A DNA stretch of 13,629 nt from an uncultured Chthoniobacterales bacterium (lineage in GTDB: Bacteria > Verrucomicrobiota > Verrucomicrobiia > Chthoniobacterales > UBA10450): NCBI GenBank assembly GCA_955652155.1, contig CATPAT010000249.1, positions 1 through 13,629 of the forward strand. The letters run 5' to 3'. Shown here in pieces: positions 1 through 5,715 of the stretch. Under the pieces are notes generated by a model. The model ran no database searches. It was not told the DNA's origin and saw only the letters and a program-made list of their open reading frames with translations. The stretch's first letter is position 1, and each line of letters starts with the position of its first letter. Both the position numbers and the translations under genes were made by a program.

Positions 1-626
1 TGCCCATGCGCGAATTCGAGCGCTTTCACGAAATCCGCTTCCGGAATTTGGTTGGCCGCGCCTTCAATCATGATCACGTCGTTTTCCATTCCGACGTAAA
101 CCAAATCGAGATCGCTTTGCTGCCGCTCAGAGTGAGTCGGGTTCGCAATGAATTGGCCGTTAACGCGGCCCACCCGCACTGCGCCGATCGGTCCGGCGAA
201 GGGAATATCCGAAACGGATAGCGCAGCCGATGCGCCGTTGATCGCAAGAATATCGGGATCGTTCTCGCCATCAGCGCTGAGTAAGATCGAGATGATCTGC
301 GTGTCGTAAAAATAACCTTGCGGAAAGAGCGGACGCAGAGGGCGATCGATCATCCGCGACGTGAGCGTTTCTTTTTCGGTGGGGCGTCCTTCGCGTTTGA
401 AGTAACCGCCGGGAAATTTTCCAGCGGCGGCCGCTTTTTCACGGTAATCGACTGTGAGCGGAAAATAATCCTGACCTTCCTTGATGCCGGTGGCGGAGAC
501 CGCGCTGACCAGCACCATCGTGTCGCCGCACGACACAATGACTGCGCCGTCGGCGAGCTTGGCGATTCTGCCTGTTTCTATCGATATCTGATTAGACCCA
601 ATCTGGGCTGTGACCTTCTGTTGCAT
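1..626 (-). CDS. pnp: Polynucleotide phosphorylase, N-terminal part (runs off the left edge)
   Basis: Polyribonucleotide nucleotidyltransferase, the cytoplasmic phosphorolytic 3'-5' exoribonuclease of mRNA decay. The 208 visible residues cover the first RNase PH domain. PLTVDYREKAAAAGKFPGG (about residues 57-74) and the arginine-rich RMIDRPLRPLFPQG (91-104) match the family closely, and GEND with DPDILAINGASAAL follow. About 490 residues of a usual roughly 700 lie outside the window, including the second RNase PH domain and the KH and S1 domains. The ATG at 626 has an AGGA about 8 bases upstream and gives the expected short N-terminus. The gene lies downstream of rpsO on the same strand, the classic rpsO-pnp arrangement, so co-transcription is likely. 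No frame damage is visible in the part present. Confidence 0.97.
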   Translation of the reverse strand, partial: MQQKVTAQIGSNQISIETGRIAKLADGAVIVSCGDTMVLVSAVSATGIKEGQDYFPLTVDYREKAAAAGKFPGGYFKREGRPTEKETLTSRMIDRPLRPLFPQGYFYDTQIISILLSADGENDPDILAINGASAALSVSDIPFAGPIGAVRVGRVNGQFIANPTHSERQQSDLDLVYVGMENDVIMIEGAANQIPEADFVKALEFAHG

Positions 627-671
627 ATAATTATCCTGGATGTGCGAGTTCCAGGTCGGTCACCCTGACTG

Positions 672-722
672 TAGGTTTTAATTCCGATCCCGCAGTTGCG
701 GCACGGGCGGACCTAAAACCTA
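672..722 (-). promoter_or_regulatory. Inverted repeat in the rpsO-pnp spacer, possible pnp leader hairpin
   Basis: Two perfect 9-base arms, TAGGTTTTA at 672-680 and TAAAACCTA at 714-722, enclose a 33-base loop. Inside the loop is a smaller perfect hairpin, CCGCA at 690-694 with TGCGG at 697-701. It lies 46 bases upstream of the pnp start. In Escherichia coli a leader hairpin at this place is cut by RNase III and mediates PNPase autoregulation. A similar role here is inference from position and structure only. Confidence 0.5.
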
Positions 723-818
723 AATTCAAGGTGCCTGGCGACCTGGTTGTCGCGTTTTTAGTTTTCGAATCGGCGTCGCACTGAAACGCGGACGCTAAGA
801 TCGACATCCGACCGGCGG

Positions 819-1082
819 CTATCTCCGCAGGTTCAGTCCGTCGATTAACTTTTTGTAGCGTTCGGCTTGGGACCGGCTCAAATAATCGAGCAAACTCCGG
901 CGCTGGGCCACCATTTTCAGGAGGCCGCGGCGCGAGGAATGGTCCTTGGCGTGGCTTTTCAAGTGTTCGGTCAATTCCCCGATCCGCCGTGTCAACAGCG
1001 CGACTTGGACGTCTGCGCTGCCGGTGTCCTTTTCGTGCAATTGGAACTGCTTGATATCCAACGTTTCCGTATTCTCAGCCAT
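819..1082 (-). CDS. rpsO: 30S ribosomal protein S15
   Basis: Primary 16S rRNA-binding protein of the small ribosomal subunit platform. The 87-residue length is standard for S15. The conserved core is clear: FQLHEKDTGSADVQVALLT, RIGELTEHLKSHAKDHSSRR, the GLLKMVAQRRSLLDYL segment and the C-terminal YKKLIDGLNLRR. The ATG at 1082 gives a normal N-terminus (MAENTETLDIKQF). A weak AGGCG lies about 8 bases upstream. It sits upstream of pnp with a 192-base spacer and is probably co-transcribed with it. In other bacteria S15 represses its own translation through the leader; the short leader here was not resolved. Confidence 0.98.
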   Translation of the reverse strand: MAENTETLDIKQFQLHEKDTGSADVQVALLTRRIGELTEHLKSHAKDHSSRRGLLKMVAQRRSLLDYLSRSQAERYKKLIDGLNLRR

Positions 1083-1136
1083 TTCGAAGCGCCTATTCTA
1101 GACCAAGACGACGGAATCGCAAGGCCGCTACTTGAG

Positions 1137-1562
1137 TTAAAACGGAATCGGCAACCGGTCGGGCGGAACCCATTTGTCGCGTGCTGCTTGCGATCTGATT
1201 AGCTCGCGCGAGTAATGCGCTTCCACCGGCCGGCGCTTTGTCCAATGTTCGACGATCAAATTGATCCGCCGCCAAAGTGGAAGATCTACATCGGACGTGC
1301 TGGCGATGTGTTCGAGCAGCCGCATCCAAAAAGTGGTCAGCGTTTCGTGATAAAGATTGTCGACGCCATGGTGCGCGGCGAAAGCGCGGATCTTTTCGCG
1401 CATTCGCTCTAATGCTTGCTCCGGAGGAAATGAGTCCAGATAACTCAGGGCGACCGCGATGTGGGCGGCGTGAGCGAATTCCGATGGCGGGATGGTCGCG
1501 TTTTCAAACGCAGAAACGAGCGTGGCGACCTCGCTGTCGCTGGCGAAACCTCGCGTTCTCAA
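1137..1562 (-). CDS. Conserved protein of unknown function, 141 residues, probable TTG start
   Basis: I recognise this as an uncharacterised bacterial family but cannot name a function. Features that look conserved are FAHAAHIAVALSYLDSFPPE (about residues 29-48), with two histidines in HAAH, HGVDNLYHETLT (65-76), and a C-terminal WVPPDRLPIPF. The histidine-rich, all-helical look could suit metal binding, but that is a guess. Upstream codons in this frame lie inside the preceding small membrane protein gene, so they are unlikely to be used. The TTG at 1562 overlaps that gene's TGA as TTGA, a typical coupled start, and places the conserved part near residue 10. No good Shine-Dalgarno site precedes it, which fits translational coupling. 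Confidence 0.72.
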   Translation of the reverse strand: MRTRGFASDSEVATLVSAFENATIPPSEFAHAAHIAVALSYLDSFPPEQALERMREKIRAFAAHHGVDNLYHETLTTFWMRLLEHIASTSDVDLPLWRRINLIVEHWTKRRPVEAHYSRELIRSQAARDKWVPPDRLPIPF

Positions 1563-1825
1563 TGAACGATCGCGCCACCCCACTTGCCCCATGCCCAGAG
1601 CAAAATAAGTGCGCCGATGATCGACATGATGAATCCGGCCGGATGAAACGCCGATCCGGGCGCAGGCCGCGAGAAGAGCCGCCCAATCAGACCTCCGACG
1701 ATGGACCCGCCGATGCCAAGAAGTGTGGTCATGATGAATCCGAGATGCTGCACACCCGGCATGATGGCGCGAGCGATCCATCCGACAATGAAACCGATAA
1801 TGATCGACCAAATGATGTGTAACAT
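1559..1825 (-). CDS. GlsB/YeaQ/YmgE-type small membrane protein
   Basis: An 88-residue, very hydrophobic, glycine-rich protein of the transglycosylase-associated (YeaQ/YmgE/GlsB) family, found in the inner membrane and often stress-linked. There are about three membrane segments: IIWSIIIGFIVGWIARAIMP at residues 4-23, the glycine-rich GFIMTTLLGIGGSIVGGLIG at 29-48, and GFIMSIIGALILLWAWGKW at 64-82. The family name is historical and gives no enzymatic role. The ATG at 1825 starts directly on the first helix. Its stop overlaps the start of the downstream 141-residue gene, so the two are probably translated together. The preceding cupin gene on the same strand ends 89 bases away. Confidence 0.9.
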   Translation of the reverse strand: MLHIIWSIIIGFIVGWIARAIMPGVQHLGFIMTTLLGIGGSIVGGLIGRLFSRPAPGSAFHPAGFIMSIIGALILLWAWGKWGGAIVH

Positions 1826-1914
1826 GAGACTGATGCTAAGCGTGTGGATGGCCCAAAAGCGATCCTTTTCTCAGGGGCAGATCGATCCCGCTGAAGCCAC
1901 GGCGCGGCAAGCAT

Positions 1915-2256
1915 CTACTTGCGCTGGCGATTTGCTTCGTCGATCGCCAGATATTCGTCGCGCGGCGGACTGAAGGTGTCGAGCACTCTGGTCTCTTCGA
2001 TGGTCTCGACACCGTGCGGAATATTGGCGGCGAGATAAAAGGAATCCCCTGTCTTCATTTCGTGCGGTGTTCCATCGACAATTAATTTCATTCGCCCGGA
2101 TAAAATGTGGACGATCTGTTCCTGCGGATGCTGATGCGCCGGCATTTTGCTGTCCGGCTCGAGTGTGGCCAGCATTTGATACATTGTTTTGCCGCTGGTC
2201 AGGGTCTGGCGTTTGATGCCGGGGCAAATCGCGATCCAGGGATTTCTTTTTTTCAT
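1915..2256 (-). CDS. Single-domain cupin protein
   Basis: A 113-residue conserved-barrel cupin. Motif 1 is AHQHPQEQIVHILSGRMKL (residues 40-58), with H41 and H43 as probable metal ligands and the HPxEQ form seen in many small stand-alone cupins. Motif 2 is GDSFYLAANIPHGV (70-83), with H81 as the third histidine. The substrate cannot be read from the sequence; such proteins range from sugar-modifying enzymes to ligand-binding regulators. The ATG at 2256 gives a compact domain with a basic N-terminus (MKKRNPW). It lies 3 bases after the broken acetyltransferase gene and is probably part of the operon that starts at the glycosyltransferase. Confidence 0.9.
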   Translation of the reverse strand: MKKRNPWIAICPGIKRQTLTSGKTMYQMLATLEPDSKMPAHQHPQEQIVHILSGRMKLIVDGTPHEMKTGDSFYLAANIPHGVETIEETRVLDTFSPPRDEYLAIDEANRQRK

Positions 2257-2259
2257 AAC

Positions 2260-2683
2260 TTAATCCTTCTGCTCGATTTTAATCCGAAAGTGGTAGGATG
2301 AAATGCTCATTCGTTTTGAAAAATAAAATCGATGGGCATCGAACCTCTGCACGCCGGAATCGAGCTCGAGATTCTCGCAATCGTGCTCGCACGCTTGTTT
2401 TATTAACCAATCGAGCAACTGACCGCCAAAACCGCGCGACCAGATCATCGACATAGAGAAACTTTCCCGAAAAAAGCGATTCGAGAAATCGATAGCCAGC
2501 AACAGCGCAAACTTCGCCTTCGGATTCAAGAAACGCGAGCTGGTAGCCTTCTTTGTGCTGCCGCAGCACTCGCTCGACAAATTGTTCCGGCTCTTGAAAC
2601 AGGGGACGCAATTCGCGTATCACTGGATGGCAGCGCCGAATCTGTTCGGGCGTAGTCGCGATGGCGATGCGCGAGTTCCTCAT
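2260..2683 (-). pseudogene. GNAT-family N-acetyltransferase broken by a frameshift
   Basis: Two reading frames together make one GNAT protein. The first (ATG at 2683) gives the N-terminal half through GYRFLESLFSGKFLYVDDLV. The second carries SRGFGGQLLDWLIKQACEHD and LELDSGVQRFDAHRFYFSKR to a stop at 2260-2262. The change of frame falls at about 2435-2443. Related proteins, as I recall them, have roughly six to eight residues between DDLV and SRG, including part of the acetyl-CoA-binding R/Q-x-x-G-x-G/A loop region, so an out-of-frame deletion of about 20 bases explains the break. The uninterrupted first frame ends in unrelated sequence and lacks the acetyl-CoA site. The ATG overlaps the glycosyltransferase stop (ATGA), so the intact gene was translationally coupled. 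An assembly error is possible. Confidence 0.85.
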
Positions 2684-3459
2684 GGAGTGGACGTCGACCT
2701 TCTCTCGCGTCTCCCATCATACCAAATATGAAGACCCTCACGCGATCGGGCGGCGCGCGGGCCGCGGAGAATGACGCTCAGAGAATTCCCCAGGATTTCG
2801 CGGGCAGAATACATTCGCAATTTGCGACCGGAAGTAACGACCGGTTCCGGCAAGATCCGAAACCGTCCAATCTTTCGCAGCGCCATACTGAAATAGACTT
2901 CTTCTCCGATGAAAAGTTTTTCATCGAATCCACCGATCGCATCGAAGTTTTTGCGCGTCGTGAAAAGAAAAGCCCCCGCGCCGAACCTGAGTCCGAAGTA
3001 AACCACGGAGAAAGCTTTTACGACAATCTGCGCCCAGAGCGGAATAGTTCCGCCAACGACGACACGCGCGCCACCACCAGCGTAGCCTTCGCCGAGCGCC
3101 GCAACTACCCCGATGAGATGTTTCTCGTTAATCCAAGTGTCAGCGTCGACAAAGAGCAAAGTGTCACCTTGGGCATGGCGCGCCCCGGCATTGCGCGCGG
3201 CGGCAATTTGCCGCCGATTTATTGAAACAACCTTTACGCCTGCGTCCTGCGCGACTCTCGCAGTCGCGTCAGTCGAAGCATCGTCGACTACGACGATTTC
3301 GTATTGTTCGCCACGGCCAATCCGTCCTCTGGCGGATCGATCTTGTGCGGCGGCACGAATGGAAGCGATCGTTGATGGCAGTTCCAGCTCTTCGTTGTAA
3401 GCCGGAACGATGAATGAGAGCATCGACTGCACTGTAGCGACAGCCGCGGTCGGCTGCAT
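2680..3459 (-). CDS. Family 2 glycosyltransferase (GT-A fold)
   Basis: Transfers a sugar from a nucleotide-sugar donor, probably at the inner face of the membrane; the acceptor is unknown. SFIVPAYNEELELPSTIASI (residues 15-34) opens the GT-A fold, EIVVVDDASTDAT (54-66) is the nucleotide-binding part, LLFVDADTWI (101-110) holds the DXD metal motif D105/D107, and FIGEEVYFSMALRKIG the later acidic motif. The C-terminus (SREGLHIWY) is typical of the family. Residues 39-55 are encoded by a 52-base repeat that also occurs at 6321-6372; relatives, as I recall, go from the AA helix almost directly to YEIVVVDD, so this looks like an in-frame insertion. The ATG at 3459 has GGGAAA 8 bases upstream; a second ATG at 3423 lacks a site. 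The gene overlaps the next by 4 bases. Confidence 0.93.
   Translation of the reverse strand: MQPTAAVATVQSMLSFIVPAYNEELELPSTIASIRAAAQDRSARGRIGRGEQYEIVVVDDASTDATARVAQDAGVKVVSINRRQIAAARNAGARHAQGDTLLFVDADTWINEKHLIGVVAALGEGYAGGGARVVVGGTIPLWAQIVVKAFSVVYFGLRFGAGAFLFTTRKNFDAIGGFDEKLFIGEEVYFSMALRKIGRFRILPEPVVTSGRKLRMYSAREILGNSLSVILRGPRAARSREGLHIWYDGRRERRSTSTP
3294..3345 (+). repeat. 52-base dispersed repeat, copy A (inside the glycosyltransferase gene)
   Basis: This stretch matches 6321-6372 at 43 of 52 positions with no gaps. It includes a hairpin, TCCGTC-CTCT-GGCGGA, at 3321-3336. In copy B the same stem is TCCGTC-CCTT-GACGGA. The differing stem positions keep pairing when read as plus-strand RNA (U-G in one copy, U-A in the other). 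Here the element is translated on the minus strand as about residues 39-55 of the glycosyltransferase. It resembles, in principle, palindromic elements that insert into genes in frame, such as those of Rickettsia. Confidence 0.85.
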
Positions 3460-3489
3460 CTGTCGCGTTTCCCTATCTCCGCGGAGCCG

Positions 3490-3903
3490 TTAATCTTGGT
3501 CGAACTTCACTCCGGCCTTCTCCACTTCACGATAAGGCAAAAGCCAGATGAGTGATTCATCGTGAAGATCGACAACCTGAATCCGATTGCCCCAAGGGTC
3601 GCGAAAATCGCAACGAAACGGCGGCTCGAGTTTCAGTTTGTATTTGCCAGTTAATTTCTTCCGAACCTCCTCGAGCTGTTCTTCGTCGCGCACCATGATT
3701 CCAAAATGCCGGATATTTGCCGGCTGAATCCTTTCGACTTCGAAGATGGCGAGGAATTGGTGTTCGCCGAGTTTGAAGAAGGCGTCGCCTTCGCCGCGGT
3801 CGAGCCTTTCCAGATTGAAGACATCTTGGTAGAACGCGACCGCCTTGTCGATGTCATCAACCTCGATCGCGACGTGATTGCATCCATACACTTGCACGCT
3901 CAT
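3490..3903 (-). CDS. VOC (glyoxalase/bleomycin-resistance/dioxygenase fold) protein
   Basis: A 137-residue vicinal-oxygen-chelate protein with two beta-alpha-beta-beta-beta repeats. The first begins with VYGCNHVAIEVDDIDKAVAF (residues 5-24), the second with IRHFGIMVRDEEQLEEV (64-80). Probable metal ligands are H10, E55, H66 and D112 in IQVVDLH; the last is more often Glu in this fold. RDPWGNRIQV (101-110) is the usual closing loop. The fold covers glyoxalases, ring-cleavage dioxygenases and resistance proteins, and nothing here picks one. The ATG at 3903 gives a normal N-terminus. It is first in the minus-strand series, 30 bases before the glycosyltransferase start, and diverges from the plus-strand gene at 3951. 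Confidence 0.9.
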   Translation of the reverse strand: MSVQVYGCNHVAIEVDDIDKAVAFYQDVFNLERLDRGEGDAFFKLGEHQFLAIFEVERIQPANIRHFGIMVRDEEQLEEVRKKLTGKYKLKLEPPFRCDFRDPWGNRIQVVDLHDESLIWLLPYREVEKAGVKFDQD

Positions 3904-3950
3904 TTCCTAATTTACATCTGTCGGACGCGGACCCAAAAGGTAAGATCGAC

Positions 3951-4514
3951 ATGGATGAGTTCAGTTATCTCTCTGTTCTTCTTTCAGTCATTCTCGGCCT
4001 GGCGGTGACGCAGATTTTGAAAGGCTTTCGCGGATTGCTTTTATCGCGCGCGCGCATTCGGCTTTACTGGCCGGTGATTGCGTGGGCCGCGCTCCTGCTG
4101 CTGGTTTGTTTTCAACACTGGTGGGCGACCTTTGGAATGCGAACCAGGCACGACTGGACCTTTCTCCAATTCGCGATGGTGCTTCTCAATGTGATTTTTA
4201 TTTATATGGTCGCGGGCCTGGTCTTCCCGGACTTTTTTGGGGAAGAAGTTGTCGATCTAAGAGAAAATTTTTATGCGCACCGAGGCTGGTTCTTCTCGCT
4301 CGGCTGCGGCGCGGTTGTAGTTAGCATCGCGAAGGAATTCGTTCTTGATCATTGATTGCCCAACACGATCAATCTGGCCTTTCAATTGATCTTCGCCCCA
4401 ACGCTGCTCATTGGCGCTTTGACTCGTTCGGAACGTTACCACAAAGGATTGATTGTTTTTGGCAGTGCCCTTTTTGTTCTCTACATCGTTGTCCTCTACG
4501 CTCGAATGCGCTAG
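3951..4514 (+). pseudogene. Multi-pass membrane protein gene interrupted by an in-frame TGA
   Basis: An uncharacterised integral membrane protein. From the ATG at 3951 the frame encodes 134 residues with helices near 6-26 (YLSVLLSVILGLAVTQILKG), 40-58, 70-93 and 112-128, then meets TGA at 4353-4355. Beyond it the same frame stays open for 52 codons to TAG at 4512-4514 and encodes clearly membrane-like sequence: LPNTINLAFQLIFAPTLLIG, then a charged RSERYHKG loop and FGSALFVLYIVVLYARMR. The full reading would be 187 residues with about six helices, and a hairpin follows TAG by 5 bases. I infer a single nonsense change (for example from CGA or GGA) or a base-call error. If the TGA is real, a truncated 134-residue product may still be made. 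The family is one I have seen only as hypothetical. Confidence 0.8.
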
Positions 4515-4519
4515 CGCGT

Positions 4520-4556
4520 CGCCGGTTCGACTGCGGCCGGCGTGAGACTATTTTCT
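4520..4556 (+). terminator. Candidate hairpin terminator after the membrane protein gene
   Basis: A perfect 6-bp GC stem, CGCCGG at 4520-4525 with CCGGCG at 4537-4542, has an 11-base loop and is followed by ATTTTCTT from 4550. It begins 5 bases after the TAG at 4512-4514. That supports TAG, not the internal TGA, as the original gene end. The stem also lies just past the stop of the minus-strand MarR remnant, so it could act both ways. The T-rich run starts about 8 bases after the stem, which is far for a strong terminator. Confidence 0.4.
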
Positions 4557-4715
4557 TAGTCGCTCCAGTGCTTCGATCAATTCCCCGCTTCGACCACGAA
4601 TCTCTTGTCGGTGCGCGGAAGCCAGCTCTTCGATCAACTTGTCACCCTGGGAGGTGAGCTCGAGATATCGGCGGCGGCGATCGCTCCGGGCGGCCGTGCG
4701 GGTGATTCTTCTATA
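4548..4715 (-). pseudogene. MarR-family regulator, C-terminal remnant
   Basis: A minus-strand frame of 55 codons between TAG at 4716-4718 and TAG at 4548-4550 reads as the wing and C-terminal dimerisation helices of a MarR/SlyA-type regulator. SDRRRRYLELTSQGDKLIEE matches the DxRRxxxxLTxxG wing signature, followed by helical sequence ending LIEALERLRK. There is no start codon and no N-terminal DNA-recognition half. That space is taken by the pilin-like gene, whose ATG begins 5 bases further on at 4721 on the other strand. So this is a decayed fragment, probably left by a deletion or rearrangement at about 4716-4721. What it regulated cannot be known from here. Confidence 0.75.
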
Positions 4716-4720
4716 CTATT

Positions 4721-5122
4721 ATGAATACGTCCACGGCAAAGTCGCACCGGGGCTTCACCCTCGTCGAAATCATGATTGTCGTTGCCATTATTGCTCTCTT
4801 GGCGGCGATCGCGGTTCCGGGGTTCCTCCGGGCGCGCAAACGCTCGCAAGCCAGCCGAATTCTGAACGATCTGCGAATGATCGATTCAGCATGCGACCAG
4901 TACGCCATTGAAACCAACCGAACAACCGGTGCCACCGTCAACGTCGCCGATTGGACGAACTACCTCAAAAAGGGTTCGCAGCTTTACAACAGCGGCAACA
5001 GCTTATTGGGGTCTGCCTATGGTCCCCAAGTCGTTGACACTATCGCAACGGTGCGTCCAAACGACTACGCCACATTGTCGGACGTAGCCGGCGTGGGTTT
5101 CTGGTCGCCCTACGGGCCATAG
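4721..5122 (+). CDS. Type IV pilin-like / pseudopilin protein
   Basis: A 133-residue protein with a class III (prepilin) signal: RGFTLVEIMIVVAIIALLAA, with cleavage expected after G11 and the conserved Glu at mature position 5 (E16). A hydrophobic helix runs to about residue 33, then GFLRARKRSQASRILNDLRM continues the amphipathic N-terminal helix of pseudopilins. The C-terminal part (residues 68-133) holds ADWTNYLKKGSQLYNSGNSL and ends WSPYGP. It lacks a cysteine pair and resembles the many stand-alone pseudopilins of Verrucomicrobiota and Planctomycetota. It would be inserted in the inner membrane, processed by a prepilin peptidase, and act in a type II secretion or pilus-like fibre; none of those partners is in the window. 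No clear ribosome binding site precedes the ATG. It abuts the MarR remnant. Confidence 0.9.
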   Translation: MNTSTAKSHRGFTLVEIMIVVAIIALLAAIAVPGFLRARKRSQASRILNDLRMIDSACDQYAIETNRTTGATVNVADWTNYLKKGSQLYNSGNSLLGSAYGPQVVDTIATVRPNDYATLSDVAGVGFWSPYGP

Positions 5123-5197
5123 CCCGATTGGGTTCGGCGCAATCTTAAAGCAGCGGATTTCTCTCGGCGGCTAGAATCTTGCTCCCGATTCGTCGGC

Positions 5198-5671
5198 ATG
5201 GATGGACAGACGCCCATCGATCAATTGGAAGAACTAACTGCGTTGGCTGCGAACTGGGCAGTCGAACAGGAGCGGCGGGTTTTGTGCGAAGGTGTCCCGC
5301 TCTCTGAAAGAGAACTCGCTGACGCGAAAATTATTGGCGTGCGACATCCCGAGCGCGTCCGTTTGTTGCGGGTTGAAGCTGTTCCGATTCCGGCGCATCC
5401 GCTGCTAACGGCTGCGGCTGCTTCAATTCATTTTTTAACCGCCGCGCCGCGCGGTTTGGCGTTGGAGTACGGAATCTTCGTTCGCTCTGATCACTGGCGT
5501 GATCGTGCGCTCATTGCCCACGAGCTTGTCCACACTGCCCAATTTCAGAGGCTCGGCGGAATTCTCCCCTTTCTCCAAACTTACATATTCCAATGCGCAA
5601 CCGTCGGCTATCCGAATGCGCCTTTGGAATTGGAAGCAGTGGCGACCGCGGCGCGCGTCTGTTCCGACTGA
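5198..5671 (+). CDS. Uncharacterised protein with an HExxH zinc-peptidase-like motif
   Basis: A 157-residue soluble protein without signal peptide. The motif AHELVHTAQFQRLGG (residues 107-121) contains HELVH (108-112), the zincin metal-binding signature, and LELEA at 143-147 supplies acidic residues that could be a third ligand. The layout (HExxH followed by QxxRLGG and a downstream PLELEA) resembles small uncharacterised DUF4157-like proteins, where peptidase activity is presumed and not shown. The upstream part (residues 1-95) is mixed, with RERELADAK-like and RVRLLRVEAVPIPAHPLL segments that I cannot assign. The start at ATG 5198 is the first in frame; no strong ribosome binding site is seen. 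It is 75 bases downstream of the pilin-like gene and converges with the transglutaminase-like gene. Confidence 0.75.
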   Translation: MDGQTPIDQLEELTALAANWAVEQERRVLCEGVPLSERELADAKIIGVRHPERVRLLRVEAVPIPAHPLLTAAAASIHFLTAAPRGLALEYGIFVRSDHWRDRALIAHELVHTAQFQRLGGILPFLQTYIFQCATVGYPNAPLELEAVATAARVCSD

Positions 5672-5690
5672 CCCGAATATTCTCAACACC

Positions 5691-5715
5691 GGCGGTCTAT
5701 CGCCCTGATTTTTTT
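5691..5715 (+). terminator. Weak candidate terminator between convergent genes
   Basis: A 4-bp stem, GGCG at 5691-5694 with CGCC at 5701-5704, is followed by a run of seven T at 5709-5715. It lies 19 bases past the stop of the HExxH gene and overlaps the 3' end of the convergent gene. The stem is short, so this is a weak call based mostly on the T run and position. Confidence 0.25.

Noticed and set aside
738..760. GCGAC/GTCGC hairpin followed by T-rich sequence as a terminator
   Set aside because: It faces the plus strand, where no gene ends; the stem is 5 bp; on the minus strand, where rpsO lies, no T run follows.
4353..4400. TGA at 4353 as a selenocysteine codon
   Set aside because: No convincing SECIS-like hairpin follows in the next 50 bases (only weak GATTG/CAATC pairing), the protein family is not a redox enzyme, and no selenium genes are visible.
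4712..4717. TATACT as a -10 box for the pilin gene
   Set aside because: It ends only 3 bases before the ATG, so transcription would begin past the start codon, and no -35 box is present.
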